Assembly (NCBI GenBank): GCA_029204225.1
Contig: CM055097.1
Location: 14,455,221 to 14,519,220, forward strand
Direction: 5' to 3'
Length of the DNA: 64,000 bases
DNA from: Diphasiastrum complanatum
Taxonomy: Eukaryota > Streptophyta > Lycopodiopsida > Lycopodiales > Lycopodiaceae
Shown: positions 52,185 through 64,000 of the stretch, piece after piece
Layout of the letters: each line of letters begins with the position of its first letter
Numbering within the stretch: the first letter of the stretch is position 1
The notes under the pieces: model-generated
The model's database searches: none
Told to the model about the DNA's origin: nothing
The model's input: the letters and a program-made list of their open reading frames with translations, nothing else
Translations under genes and position numbers: made by a program

Positions 52185-53714
52185 ACGATAGTCCTGCGTG
52201 CCTGATCAGTGGATACAGCTTGTCACAGGCTCCGCAATGAAGTGAGATAGTCTTTCATAGGAGGTGAAAGCTTGGAGAGACAAAAACGATTGGAAGAAAT
52301 CCTTCTTGGTGTATTTGCACGTTTTGGAGCTCACAGTTATTAGTGGAGAACGAAGACACTATCCCGGAGGCATCGGAAAGGCCAGGCCTGCATCAAACAT
52401 ATTGAAGATTTGTTGAGTGAAAAAGTTCTACAGTATATATTTTTTTTAATCTCTGTGAAAAGTGCCATTTGTCAGAAAGTTGTGTCAAGAAATCTCTCAT
52501 CTGTTTGTTTAGGGTACTGCAAAACACACTAGATAGTGTCTATGAAGAAACGAAATGTTTCTAACTACGAAGCCTTGCTAGCTTTCAGCCCTCAGCCTGA
52601 CGAAGATGTTTGCGAACACGAAAGTCATGAGACACAAAGCATGAAAAGTTTCGCGAACATGAAAGTCAAAGGAAACGAAGACGAACGGTTTGCGAACACG
52701 AAAGTCAAAGCAGACGAAGACGAATGGTTCGCGAACACGAAAGATTCACGAACGAGAATCTTTTGCGGTCTGACACGAGAATCTTTTGCGGTCTGACACG
52801 AGAACCTTTCGTGGTCCAGTACGCGAGAAGGCAAACGACCAAAATGAAACCAACGACAGAAACGAAACCTTCTCCTGTCCTACACGCTCCAAAGAGTACC
52901 AGCGAGATCATGCAAGTACCCAGAAGTACAGATATCTTATCTGATGGCATGACGTTAGCAAATACATTTTAGGCCGTGGCTAATCTGCCACTCTTGTAAT
53001 TCCCTGATTAATTGTAGATGCTTAATTACTCTAATCTCAGATTTACATAGAGCGACTATACTTACTGGATGATACTTGACATATAGATCAACAAAGTACA
53101 CATAAAGTATAATGTAGTAGTCTGATGCCAGTAAGCAATCAAGACGAAATACAGACAACAAGTCCACTTGCGTGTGACACGAGATCCATAGAGATCCATT
53201 GTCCACTAGTAAAGCAAGACGATTACTCATGAGAGAACCGTGTTTCTCCCATGCCAATGCATTGCGTGGATTTGCATGCAGTGCTTGAAGAAATCAGAGA
53301 AAAATCAATAAAGATGATTCTTCTTGTTGTGTCTGATCTTGAATGCAAATGTGTTTGCTAATATTCGTAAGTCTGAGTTTTCTTGTTCATTTGAATTTTG
53401 CACCTTGGTTGAAACTATGTTGAATGCTGCATTAATTTTATAAACGTAGATCAATAGTGCCTGACTACATTGTGGAGGATTGTAGGAGTGATTTAGCTGG
53501 CAGTGTTCAGCAATCGCATCTGAACTCCATCTGAAGCGCAAGAGGATCGTGGTTCCTTTGTGAAAGCTTCGCGACTGCGAAATCCTATTTTTTCATTAGT
53601 GGTATTAGATCGGGTTATCCTGTCATATTCTGACATAGCCAAGAAGCTAGCGGATCCAGGAGGCCAAGCATTCAAACCAACACCCATCAACAAGGGAACA
53701 GACTCCAAGAAGCA
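52185..53714 (+). other. Long leader of the second copia element
   Basis: About 1.5 kb without gag similarity. It contains a repeat of gcgaacacgaaagtcaaag units (52650-52745) and a duplicated agaatcttttgcggtctgac (52756 and 52780), unusual for a copia leader and perhaps acquired sequence. Confidence 0.5.
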
Positions 53715-54805
53715 ATGGCTTCAATCAGCAGCATGCAGAGCAAGATCTGCACAATACTTGATTCTTCAAGGTCTAACTTTCTAGCCTAGAAAGTTAAGAC
53801 ATCACTGATACTCAAGGGCGAAGGACTATTCCCCTAGGTGGATGGCATAGAAGAAATGCCTACGACAACATGCAAGGAGCTACGCGAATGGAGGGACAAA
53901 GACAACAAGGCAGTAGCCTTGCTATCATCTTCCATCAAAGATAGTCTCACACTTGACTTGGCTACACTCTCCAAAGCTAAGGAGATGTGGGATGCATTAC
54001 TTACCAGATTTCCAACGAAATCACGAAGTCAAATCGTGAAGCTGGAAGATAAGCTTACGAATTTGTAGTGGGATGGAAAAGACCTCACTTCTTTCGTAAG
54101 AAAGATGAAGGATCTGTTTCTATCACTACATAACTTTGGAGCAAAGAACGTGTGTCAGCTGAGAAGCAGCTCATGTACCTGTTGAGAGCCTTACCCGGAT
54201 CATTCTAGATGACAAGAACCCTGCTCGCGAAAAATCCCACCATGAATCTCGAAAAGGCGATTGTCGAGATTCGAGAGGAAGTCGAGGCCAGAGAACATCT
54301 TGATCACAAAGATGGTTCTGACCAATCCCTCTACGATGACAAAGAAAAATCCAAGAAACAATTTAAGCCTAAGAGGGAGTCAAATCAGAGGCAGGATCAT
54401 GTTCAGCAAGCAGAGGGAACCAGCAAAGGCAACTGGAAGAGCAAAGGGAGGTCGAAACAAGGTGCAGACAAGAAGACTTGTGTGAGATGTAGAAGAGACG
54501 GGCATACAGTAGATACCTACTGGCTCAATCCCAAGATTGAATGTATCCATTGCCATAAGAAGGGTCACGCAGCCATGGATTGCCACCAGAACCCGAGAAA
54601 CAAATCAGCACAGAACAGACAGAAGAACAACAACAGTTCATCCTATGTCGAGGAGCCCGAGAGCTCAAAAACGGCCGAAGAAAGAATGAACATAAATTGT
54701 TCGACCACCTATACCTATGAAGACGTGTGTGCAACATCAACATCTGACACACATGAGGTGATCCTAGATTCAAGAGCCACCTCACACTTTGTGACATCAA
54801 GATGA
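53715..54805 (+). pseudogene. copia gag with two zinc knuckles
   Basis: ATG 53715. Two Trp positions are TAG (53787, 53835), then KELREWRDKDNKAVALLSSS and LTRFPTKSRSQIVKLEDKL. The knuckles are CVRCRRDGHTVDTYWLNP (last Cys replaced by Tyr) and CIHCHKKGHAAMDC. The protease reads VILDSRATSHFV, where D-S-G-A is expected. Additional stops lie near 54066 and 54208. Confidence 0.8.
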
Positions 54806-55800
54806 ATCATGTCTGATTTCAGAAGTGCGGATCCTTCAAGATTCATAGTTCTTGGAGATGGATCTACACATCAAGTGAACGGTATTGGTTCACTATGGCT
54901 CAACACCAATGGCAGAGAAAGACGACTCGAAGGCGTTCTGTTCGTGCCTACTCTGCAACAAGACTTGCTCTCTGTAGCAAGAATAGCAGATGCAGGGATG
55001 CACGTAACGTTTCTGATGAAGCATGCAATGTGATTGATGCCAGTACCAGTACTTTGATCACTCAAGGTAGAAGGAAAGAGAACCTATATCATCTGAAGGT
55101 ATGCCTACCTGCAGATCAGGTGCATCAGATCATGACGACTCGCCAGACACTTTGTGGCACAGAAGACTCTGCCACATGAACTCAATGGCACTTTACCAGT
55201 CAAGCCATCATGGAGCGATAACAGGGGTCAACATCTCGAATGCAACCAGTTCGACCACCTATGATGCATGTTTGAAGGGCAAGATGTCGCGCACTCCATT
55301 CATCAAAGACTCCTACAGAACGACTAAGATTCTGGAGCTAGTGCATTTTGACATTTGTGGTCCATTCAATGTGATCTCAGTAGGAGGCTCAAAGTATTAT
55401 ATAATCTTCATTGATGATTATAGCAAATTTGCCAGAGTGTATCTTATTCAGAATAAATATGAAGCACTGATAAATTCACAGAATATTTGAATTGGGCTGA
55501 GAGATGTACAGGCAACAAAGTAAAGAAGATCAAGACAGATCGAGGTGGCAAATACATCTCGAATCGCTTCACTGACTTCTGCAATGATTGTGGCATCATT
55601 CACAGTAGAACTGCAGCCTACACACCGCAGCACAATGGTGTTGCTGAACGAAAGAACAGGACCCTGATGGAAGCAGCCATATGCATGATGGCCTACTCGA
55701 AAGCTCCAAGGGCATTGTGGGCTGAAGCAGTAGCTATAGCCGCATACAACCAGAACAGAACAGGCAAGTCTAAATGGCTTGAGAGATACATTAGCAAGAA
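54806..55800 (+). pseudogene. copia integrase region
   Basis: GAG-pre-integrase LWHRRLCHMN near 55150, integrase IFIDDYSKFARVYLI, KTDRGGKYIS and YTPQHNGVAERKNRTLMEAA. The D,D,E residues are visible. Frameshifts near 55030, 55130 and 55490. It ends at GKSKWLERY and no RT follows. Confidence 0.78.
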
Positions 55801-55809
55801 TCTCTAAAG

Positions 55810-58335
55810 GTTCATTAAAGAGTTGTGAAGTCTACGATTAGATTTGTATGAGCAATATGCAAGTAAAAGGAGCAAAAATCAATTTATGGATGGCACTTTA
55901 GCAAGAAACTTTGAGGATCTATTGCACAAGCCTCAAGCAACCAAATTGAGAGTCCGATAGCTCAATTTGGATGCGAGAGGTGCTTCAATCAACTTGTTAG
56001 CATTATCTTATTGAATTGTTTGGGAGGTTGAGACACAAGGCTATGTAGAAACATGAAAGCCACATGAAAAATCAAGATTTTCGAATATTTTAAACATAGT
56101 GCAACTTCTATAGCCGGTTATCTCTACCTACAGTCCACAAGACATCGTCAATCTACTTCAAAGAAAGTGCATGCAAAGTTCACAACTTTGAAATCACTTC
56201 TACCTATCAAAAACATGAAATTTCAAGCCAAAAACCATGTTTTTTGGTTCAAAAATCACTATTTTTTGCATATTTTGATTGTTCTTAGCTCATGCTAGTA
56301 CAAAAAAAAATCATTGTACCATTATTTCAACCACGCTCAAGCCTCACATGTTTCGATCTTGCCAAATGTTGGCTTTTTACTATCGATTTATCGTCAAAAA
56401 TATCAAATTTCGCCTAGTTTTAACCATAAATACAGTACAAAACCTATAATTGCGACATAATTGGTACACAATCATTAAAACATTGTCTAATGAATTCACA
56501 ACAACCTATGTATTCATGGAAATCATCCACATAGAATGTGGAATGAGCCAAGTATTTTTAGAAATTTTGATGAAAGTTAATAACAGATTGTAAAAAATTG
56601 ACTTAACCACCGCTATGGAACAAGCCAATATCACTAACTCCTAAACCATGGAAAGTAGACAAACCACTTACTTGGGGGTAATATCCAAGAAACAATAAAG
56701 ATTTTCTACCAAAAAGTTGAGAAAATGCAGTCCACCTTTCAATTGATAGCAGCTCCAATTTTGATAGCACCGTAGAGATAAACTTGTAGATCCTACTTAT
56801 AAAGCACCAAAAGGAGTAAAAGTGGAGCCAAACCACACAACCAACCATAAGCTAAATATTGAATCACATTAGTTTCACTCTCAAACCACTGTATGTTGAT
56901 GAGGAGGAAATCGATAACCAAAAGCTAAAAGCTTAATATGGAAGTGGGCGATTTCCTACATGGCTTCATAGATCCAGGAAGTGCGTGTCCATCTGTCCAT
57001 GCAACCCCACATCATACAAAACATAATTCTAGTTATTATTGATGTACCACATCATGCATACAACCATCAAACACCACGTACTGCTCTAGATGTCATTATT
57101 GGAGTGCTACCCTCTTAATGTTGTTAATCATGAAACTAGCATTAAATGGAAATTTGAGGCGTAACTAACAATCTCGACTATGGAGGCTTATGATCCCATG
57201 GCTAGAGTTATTTCATATCCTTAATAAAAGATAATAACATGCAGTGTCATAGGACAAAGAATGTAGATCTCTTTTTTTAGTATTGAATACCGTTCTCAAA
57301 CATTCAAAATTTTTCACCTTGATTAAAAGATACACCCATTGACAACTACCAAGCCCCAATTCTACCACAAACACTTGGTTTCAATATGAACTGATTGTAA
57401 AGAAAAATTGTTTTCTTTGTGGAAGTAATGCGACACAATCACAAATTCTTGTGAACTTTTGAAGTGAACCTTCCGCTCAGTTTAATGTTATCAAACTCTT
57501 CCCCTACATATTTCTTCACATCCTTTGCGCCTAGAGCCAGTAGACAACTTGGTGAATCATTATTGTTATGTCCTCTCCTAAGTAGTGTCTAAACATCCAC
57601 CATACATTTACCTAAATCATCATAAATTCACACCTAGTAAGCTTGAACTTGCTGTTAGACATGAGAAATAACTCCTTACATTAAGTCTCCGAGTCTGTTT
57701 GTCTTTAAGTTCTCCCTTGTCAAAACTCTTATAGCCTTGGTAACTTGTTACAAGTAGCAACTAATGACATGAGCCCATTATGTTCTTGGTGAGTCAATTA
57801 AGATATTAAAAGGACCTTCATTTCTTAGAGCACTAACCTGTAAATGATTCTGTATACTTGTGAACTTGACAAAAGAAGAATAACTTGAATGAGCTCAAAG
57901 CTTTTACTTTGTGAAATGGTTATAATGTCAAAACCTTTAAAATGATATCAATGCTGATAATTTGATGTGCTACATGCTTCACTTCATCCTTCAGATTATA
58001 ACTATCTGACAATTGTGAAGTAAAGCTTTTGATATGCCTACATATTTTGTCTCAAAATTGACTGTAAACGTGCCCATAGTTCTGAAATTTTGTGGGCATT
58101 ACAAATAGTACTGCTGCAAATCTTCTGAGAATTTCAGCACTGCGCCATGTGATCTAACAATATTTTCACATATAAAGGAGATTCCTAACCATTAAACTGG
58201 CAATGCTTCTACAGCTTCACGACATTGATGTCATCTCTCACGGTTATGCACAAATGGTCCAATTTTTTAATGCCATCATCACCATTCGATTGTGAACAGA
58301 CAATGACTAAGTTATGAATTCTCCGATCCTTCAAT
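55810..58335. other. Gene-free AT-rich interval
   Basis: 2.5 kb with no long open frame, domain or clear terminal repeat. Its right end is the 3' flank of the inositol kinase gene. Confidence 0.45.
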
Positions 58336-59652
58336 TTAAGGATGTATTTGGCTTGTCTGACTAGTATGAAACCTATCAGCAGTTTCCGATGAATCTGTTT
58401 GCAAATTGCAATTAATCTCTTGCTCTTCCACTCCATAGAAGATTTCTTGCAACTCCTGTGATACAAACATACAGCCCAATAAGCACTCCAATGCAAGCAT
58501 CTTGCCTAAATTTAACTCGAATAGAAAAAACACAAGTTTACTTTGCCAATTAAAGCTCTAAAATTTGTGACTTTGAGCCTGAAAGTGATGTTCTGATTGA
58601 TGCCTTGGATGCCAATTGCAAAGACATCAAACCAACAGGTGGATAAAAAACATTGAAAATTTGCTACTAACCTCCAAGTCAGCTAGCTTTAGCTGAGGGA
58701 TTCCAATTTGGCTAACAGCTAATGCACCAAAATAGTTGCCCATCAGAACTGCCTTCTGCACTGGAAAGCCTCGGTACAAACCGGCCACAAACCCAGCCAA
58801 AAAACTGTCCCCTGCACCTGTTGGATCCACTTCTTCTGTGGCAAAAGGTGGAACATGATATTCCTTGTCTCTCTGGTACACAGTGCTGCCATGCTTCCCG
58901 TCTGTTACCAAAACACAGGTGACTTGCCTTGCACTATCCAGGTCAATGTAAGCAGACTCTGCACGGGTGGCTTTCAGAAAAGAGATCTGATTCAAAATGC
59001 TGTCAAAGGGAGTTGTTCGGATATGCTGGAGGTTCACATCACCTGTGCTGGAATCGATTCTCCGTATTAAGGCTTGCAGATCTACGATCACTCGCTGTGA
59101 AACCTTCAGCATTCTTTCAATAACCGAGATGGTTATTTCTCCTGCCACACCAACTGCTAAGCCGAGACTGTATTCCCCTTCTAAGGGTATGTCCGAAGAC
59201 AGGATTTGCTCACAAACTTTACCCACACGCAGAACCCTATCCTTCCCCGTTGTGTAGTCCGCAAAGAACTGTGTTGTGTGCTGCTCCTCTAGGATCAAAG
59301 GAGGATGGGAAACCTGAGAAATGAATTCAAAATCTCCACCTACTTTTGATACTACATGCGCTTTCACGCTTAAAGCATCTAATACATTTGAAATATAGGA
59401 GGCGGATCCTCCCAGAGCATCGATGCTGGCACCGCCCACCAGTCTGATGCAGTCATGGCAGTAATGTCCTACCACTAACACTGGCAATTGCTTCCCACAC
59501 CTTGATTTCCATTGATCCTCATGCACATTCTTGCGATGGCCTTCGCTTTTGGGTTCGCAATTCTCAATGTAATTTGAGCATTGGCGCTCAGGCTCGCCTG
59601 GGGAACACGCATGCAAGCTTTCCTGCTTGGCCCTTTCATCTTCCTCTGCCAT
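58336..59652 (-). CDS. MIK: myo-inositol 3-kinase, PfkB family
   Basis: Phosphorylates myo-inositol at position 3, feeding phytate and inositol-phosphate synthesis in the cytosol. Two exons: 59652-58672 and 58455-58336, intron 58671-58456 (GTTAGT ... CACAG), 366 residues, close to the Arabidopsis enzyme. The first ATG in frame is 59652. The open frame extends upstream without an ATG. Residues about 1-45 are polar and variable. The catalytic fold starts at LPVLVVGHYCHD, with LGGSASYISNVLDALSV (substrate side), VVSKVGGDFEF, LAVGVAGEI, VDLQALIR, FLKATRAE and VTDGKHGSTVY. It ends in the PfkB signature EVDPTGAGDSFLAGFVAG, whose Asp is the catalytic base. Exon 2 codes the short tail ending TSQIHP. 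No stops or frameshifts, so it is likely functional. A general PfkB sugar kinase is the alternative, but the GHYCHD and LGGSASYISN motifs favour inositol kinase. Confidence 0.87.
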
Positions 59653-60050
59653 TTCTTCTGCGCCCCCAGCCTCTTGATCCACCACCAGCCTTGTCTACTC
59701 TCCAAAACAAACAAAACAAATGGATGATGATGATGATGATGGTGATGATGATCCACATTCCTTCACCAACATGGGTCAGAAAAGAGATGAATGAGAACCA
59801 AATTCTGCATGCCTGATGATGATGATGGCAGACGATCCTCCTCTACGATCGATCTATCTGTGAGAGCGGGAGGAAAACGCCATCGCCACCGTCGCAGTCG
59901 GCTGCAGCGATGCCGAGAGGAAGAGGAAGAAGAGACGAGAGAAGAGGAAGGAAAAGAAAGGCAAGCTCAAGGGGTCGTTGGCCCCCCCAAACTCAACCGA
60001 CCATGTGACCAAACTAAAGCCAATTCAAGGCCCACCACCAAGTAAGATGA
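59653..60050 (-). promoter_or_regulatory. 5' UTR and promoter-side region of the inositol kinase gene
   Basis: A (CAT)n run on the minus strand (59720-59752) and a GA-rich segment (59915-59965). On the minus strand these would be CT-rich and CAT-rich 5' leader sequence, common in plant genes. No clear TATA box. Confidence 0.4.
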
Positions 60051-61198
60051 GCGTATTGCGCACTAGGATTGGTAGTGACTAGTTTAGTCATGCAATCTTA
60101 TTGGCAAGTGACTAGTTTAGTCACACCGGCAGTTCAATCACGGTGTTACAACAATGTAAATGTTTTATGTCTAAAGGATTCACACCGAGATTGAAAAGTT
60201 TGATACCTTGTTGGACGATTGAAGATGGTGGGTGGACTCTAGGGATTTACACCGAAGATTAAAAACTTTGATACCTTGTTGGACGATTGAAGATGGTGGG
60301 TGGACTCTAGGGATTCACAACGTAGATTGAAAACTTTGATACCTTGTTCTAAATGATTCGATAGATGTAGCTGCCTATTAGTTTTGCAATTGTATACATT
60401 ATTTTGCAAGTATGATCATTGTTAGGTGTTTGATTTAACTTGCTATGCATGACACTTTTGAGGCATCATAGGCAACCATGGTTATTTTGATAGTTCGTTA
60501 GTTTGATTCAGTTAGTTAGCAATGTGAAAAAAGAATATATTGAATGAAATAGAACAAAGAAAAATTGTGAATTGTATAAAATATCAGGTGGCAACAAGAG
60601 AGAGCTAGTAAGTGACATTCATGCACTAAGATGTTTGGGATAATCATTTAAAGGTAATTCATTCAATAACGAAGCTAGAGTATGATATTGATTGAAAGCA
60701 TTTAAGTGTTGTGTGAACTTCTATGCAGATTTGAGAAGTCCTCATTAAAAGAAAAATAAGTGGGAATCATAACACTCCCCCTTAATGAGGATATGTAACT
60801 TCCCGCCAATCCTAATTTGAGTATTTGACAGAATCTATTATGACTTTATAAATCTAGAGCCTTAGTAAAAAAGTTTATATCCATGAATTGTGTTTTGCAA
60901 AAAATTAGATAAATTTATCTATTTAGAACTTTCTCTCTAACATAATCATATTTTATCTAAATATGTTTACTTCTAGAATGAATCTTGTGATTTAATGACA
61001 GATGCAATAGCACTTTGATTGTTAGAAAAATTGATTTGGACTATTTTGAGGTAGTTCAATGTTAGAAAGAAATTGTCTAAGCCAAATGCCTTCTTTACTA
61101 TATGTGTTGCAGAAATATATTTTGCTTTAGTAAAAGATAAGGCTATTAAAGTATGCTTTCTGATGTTTCATGAGATTGGACCATTTTTTAGTGATAAT
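60051..61198. other. Intergenic interval with a 67-bp tandem repeat
   Basis: 2.5 units of about 67 bp at 60176-60349 (units start ggattcacaccg, ggatttacaccg, ggattcacaacg). The rest is AT-rich with no coding support. Confidence 0.6.
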
Positions 61199-61441
61199 CA
61201 AAGTTCCCCACGACACAGGTGTCGTGGGGCCTGGGTACCGTACCACGGCACACGTGCCGTGGTACGACACCTGTTTTTATTTTTAATTTTTTTTTTTGGT
61301 TTTGCACTAAACAAAATGACTAAATTTAAAAAAAAAAAACAAGTGCCGTGGGTGCCGTGGAACTGAAGCTCCACGGCACTTGTATGACACCCACGACACC
61401 CGTGCCGTACCAAGTGTCGTACCACGACACCTGGAACTTTG
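61199..61441. mobile_element. MITE with hAT-type ends (243 bp)
   Basis: Terminal inverted repeat CAAAGTTCC at both ends. The flanks gtgataat (61191-61198) and gtaataat (61442-61449) are an 8-bp duplication with one mismatch. Internally it carries repeated gtgccgtgg and ggtgtcgtgg palindromes around an A/T-rich core. It has no coding capacity. Confidence 0.82.
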
Positions 61442-61449
61442 GTAATAAT

Positions 61450-62455
61450 ACATAACTTGATGTGGATTTTCTTGTATCCATGTTTCATGTCCAATATACA
61501 TCTATGTGGGCATGCAAAACATAATTGTTTTCTACATTGGGTTTGCTATAGTAGATGCATTGGTCCTTAGTGGCTTATATTTTAGCATTTTGATAAGTGT
61601 CTTCCAATGAGTTATTCCAAGGATTTTTGACATGAATTGACTCAGTGTGCTTATGCAATGTTGGGCTTGGTACATATCATGGCATACAAGAGAGATCTAA
61701 TGACTGAGTGAAAGGAATACTCTTTCATTTGCTCTCTTTTTGCATCTAACACAATGACATTTGTTTTGGGATTTTGGCCTAGAAAAGAATAACCTTTTTT
61801 GGTATTTTTCACATTTCCTATTTTTAGGCCAAAATCATGGTTTTTTCGGAGTTAATCTCTAAATTATATCCAAAAAAGATGCCAAAAAGTGCATATTTTA
61901 AATAGAGCACTAGAAGTTTTTTTTTTTTTTTTTTACAAACTTCATAAAACCATCATAATAAAAAATGAAACAACATTACATGATTTTTGAGACCTCAAAT
62001 CCCATAAAAATTACAAAAGAAAGAAAATTATATTTACATATTATTCTTTAAAAATACACTATCCAAGGAATTTTCACTCATTTCTAGAACTTGATATATT
62101 CCGAACACTCCTTTTCAGTTGATGATATGGAAGACCTGTCTTCTTCATCATAGTCGATTGGCATCTCTTCCGCAGAATCAACATCCAATGCTAACAAAAA
62201 ACCTTGTAAGTCAGCTTTTCTCTATTCTTGATGAGTTGATGATGATGGTTGTGTTCCATTAATCCAAATCATTCTTTTAGTATGGCTATAGTTGACTTTC
62301 GTAGATGATTGGTCATTGTTAAAATTACAAGCCAAAACATCTACGTCCTGTAAATTCAAATAATCAACCCTTGGTTTATTTTTTGGCAATCACTTTTGTT
62401 TGCCCTTCGGATCTACTTGCAACATTTCAAATTATCCATTGTTTATCCAGTTCTT
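61450..62455. other. Gene-free AT-rich interval
   Basis: No coding support. A T-homopolymer run lies at 61918-61934. Confidence 0.45.
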
Positions 62456-62830
62456 TGGATTTTTCCGTGTCTTTACACAGTCTGCAGAATTACAGGTGTT
62501 TTTACACAGTCTGCAGAAATACACGAAGTTTGACAACAGTGTCGCATTTTTCGCCTGTCAGGAATCTCCTGTAAAAATGCAGTGTCGCCTTTTTTGCCTT
62601 TTTTGCCTGACAAGAATTACGAGTAAAAATACAGAGGTGCATTTTTCGCATTTTTAAAAAGTGTCTCAAATGTTAAGGAAATGACTCTGGCAAAGTGTGG
62701 GACTACCCTAATATAAAGGAAATGCGTTTTTAGGACATTGTTGGGTTTTTTGTGAAAAGTCTACACTGTCGCATTTTTGCGACAGTGTCGCCTGTGGCTG
62801 TTTTGGTTCATTTCTGCAGAGTGACAGCTC
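62456..62830. repeat. Repeats and stem-loop around GTGTCGC motifs
   Basis: Duplicated tttacacagtctgcagaa (62472 and 62508) and several agtgtcgc copies. A perfect 11-bp stem with 4-base loop is at 62763-62788 (acactgtcgca / tgcgacagtgt). It looks like the end of an unclassified DNA transposon. Confidence 0.5.
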
Positions 62831-63096
62831 TAGTTCATTTATGCAGACAGATTGTTTACGACCAATCTCCACCGCTTATCAACAATCAATGACAAGGAAC
62901 CGAATGAATGCCAACGGACACCAGCCAACTGGCAATCGCAATTGACGACCTAATTGCTTAGTATATATATAGCTGTTCATATTCATACATTTTATCATCA
63001 AATGATCGAAGAGATCAAGTTCAGAAAGTATTGTTGTTAGCTCTCTATCAAGCTTTCAAACTTGAACTCTCTTGAGCATTCTAGCTCAGTCTTTTA

Positions 63097-63956
63097 TGTT
63101 AGAATTTAGCAATTTTCGCATGGTTTTTGATGTATTTGGACATCTATGTGGATCCACACGTGTGAGGATCTGTCCACACGTGTGAAATGACACTTGTGAT
63201 ATTCAGATCCATTTTGATTAGCTTTCATTTGAGTCAAATATGACATCTCCTAGATTATAGGAGTTAGGTCCTAGATTGTAGGAATCTAGAGGGTCAACAC
63301 AAACCACCAATGGATGATGTGGAAAACTTGATAGATCTTATCCAAAGTGGATATGGATAAGTACAATGAGTTGTCCCACATGTGCTGGATGCAGCTTAGA
63401 GAGAGATTATGATTATTATGTACTTGATTCATGATGGATCCATTATTGAGCTAATGATGAGAAACATTGGTTTGTGAAGCAATCTTGGTGTTTACACTCT
63501 CTTAAGCACTTTCTTTGTGGATGAATGCTTAGTAAACTATTTCTCTGTTATCAAGATGTACAATAGTTGTACTTCACACGCGTGAAGCCGTGGGTCATCA
63601 TAATTTGATTGTTCTTGCTTGGAATCACAAAGATTGTCAAGTAGAAGCTGGATTTGGAAGCTAATCTTGATATAGATCAAGATCCCAAGCTACCAATCAC
63701 TCTTTGTGATCATTTGTAGATCAAATTCAGTCCTTTACTTTGAAATTTGACATTTTAGAGATTTATTTTAGAGTTGCTATTGTGCTACTGCTCATGTAGA
63801 GCTACTTATTATCAGACTTATTCTCAGAGACAGCTTAGAGTGCGTGGTTTCTATCCGCTATTATTTTGCAATCATTAGCATCTGATTTTTTTGTTTTTCT
63901 GAATCAATACTATCTTCTTATTGTGTTCAGTATATGTCAGAAAGAGTATATCTTCA
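63097..63956 (+). repeat. Probable 5' LTR of an element continuing right of the window
   Basis: TGTTAGAATTTAGC at 63097 to TCTTCA at 63956, followed by tgatatcaaagcg, a degenerate Met-tRNA primer-binding site. Size 860 bp. No second LTR is available to confirm it. Confidence 0.4.
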
Positions 63957-64000
63957 TGATATCAAAGCGTTGATTCTTCTTCAGGACCTAATACTATTTC

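Larger units (their letters stand above)
51904..55800 (+). mobile_element. Second Ty1/copia element (5' LTR, gag, protease, integrase; 3' truncated)
   Basis: 5' LTR 51904-52171, PBS tggtatcagagct 52172-52184, long leader, gag from ATG 53715, integrase ending near 55770. No RT, RNase H or 3' LTR follows; similarity stops at GKSKWLERY. It is nested in the 50.1-51.9 kb copia relic. Confidence 0.82.

Noticed and set aside
59685-59685. Upstream start of the inositol kinase at this position
   Set aside because: The codon is GTG. The first in-frame ATG is at 59652 and gives a protein of family length.
59791-60045. 84-codon plus-strand frame upstream of the inositol kinase
   Set aside because: Composition follows a GA-rich repeat in the kinase 5' region on the other strand; no motif or homology.

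Overview
The window is plant nuclear DNA. Evidence: two plant-type, intron-bearing host genes (a translin-associated factor X homologue and a PfkB-type myo-inositol 3-kinase), a short CCCTAAA interstitial telomere tract, chromodomain Ty3/gypsy and Ty1/copia retrotransposons primed by initiator Met-tRNA, and DUF659-type hAT transposons. The 12.1-kb intron and the density of nested transposons suggest a large genome such as a fern, lycophyte or gymnosperm. That is inference; the species cannot be read from the sequence.

Region 1 (1-27.4 kb) is a transposon nest. Three copies (called C, A and B) of one unusual hAT-like DNA transposon lie side by side: C at <6000-7512, A at 7569-13819 and B at 14748-27215. 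All are in the same orientation, with the transposase on the minus strand. Each available end abuts a (TA)n microsatellite and starts with CATAG, followed by arrays of GGTACC palindromes. In copy A a four-exon transposase gene can be traced, about 1331 codons after GT-AG splicing. It has a BED zinc finger, a DUF659 region, hAT C-terminal homology, a long acidic and proline-rich tail, and two AT-hook motifs at the C-terminus. A small conserved plus-strand reading frame with its own TATA-like box sits at the other end of the element. A chromodomain Ty3/gypsy family has inserted twice and independently into this hAT family: once into C (1-5999, minus strand) and once into B (19116-25502, plus strand, with a 5-bp target duplication CTCGG).

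Region 2 (27.4-44.4 kb) holds the host gene TSNAX/TRAX on the minus strand. Its recognised exons lie at 43.9-43.0 kb and 30.9-30.4 kb, with a 12.1-kb intron between them. That intron contains a Ty3 relic, a degenerate LTR element (32601-37797) and a structurally complete but core-deleted hAT (37996-41993, 8-bp duplication TGCACATC). LINE and gypsy relics lie just downstream of the gene.

Region 3 (44.4-58.3 kb) is mostly decayed sequence: a gypsy gag-protease-RT relic (46.9-48.0 kb), an 83-bp-arm inverted repeat (49 kb), a copia relic (50.1-51.9 kb), and a second copia element whose LTR interrupts the first (51.9-55.8 kb).

Region 4 (58.3-64 kb) contains a two-exon myo-inositol 3-kinase gene on the minus strand, a 243-bp hAT-type MITE (61199-61441) and, at the right edge, a probable LTR of an element continuing outside the window.

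The best candidate for something undescribed is the TA-tract hAT family: AT-hooks on the transposase, residence in TA microsatellites, and a second conserved gene. Nearly all nonsense codons in the younger transposons are C-to-T changes, many of them CAG to TAG, as expected from methylation-driven decay.
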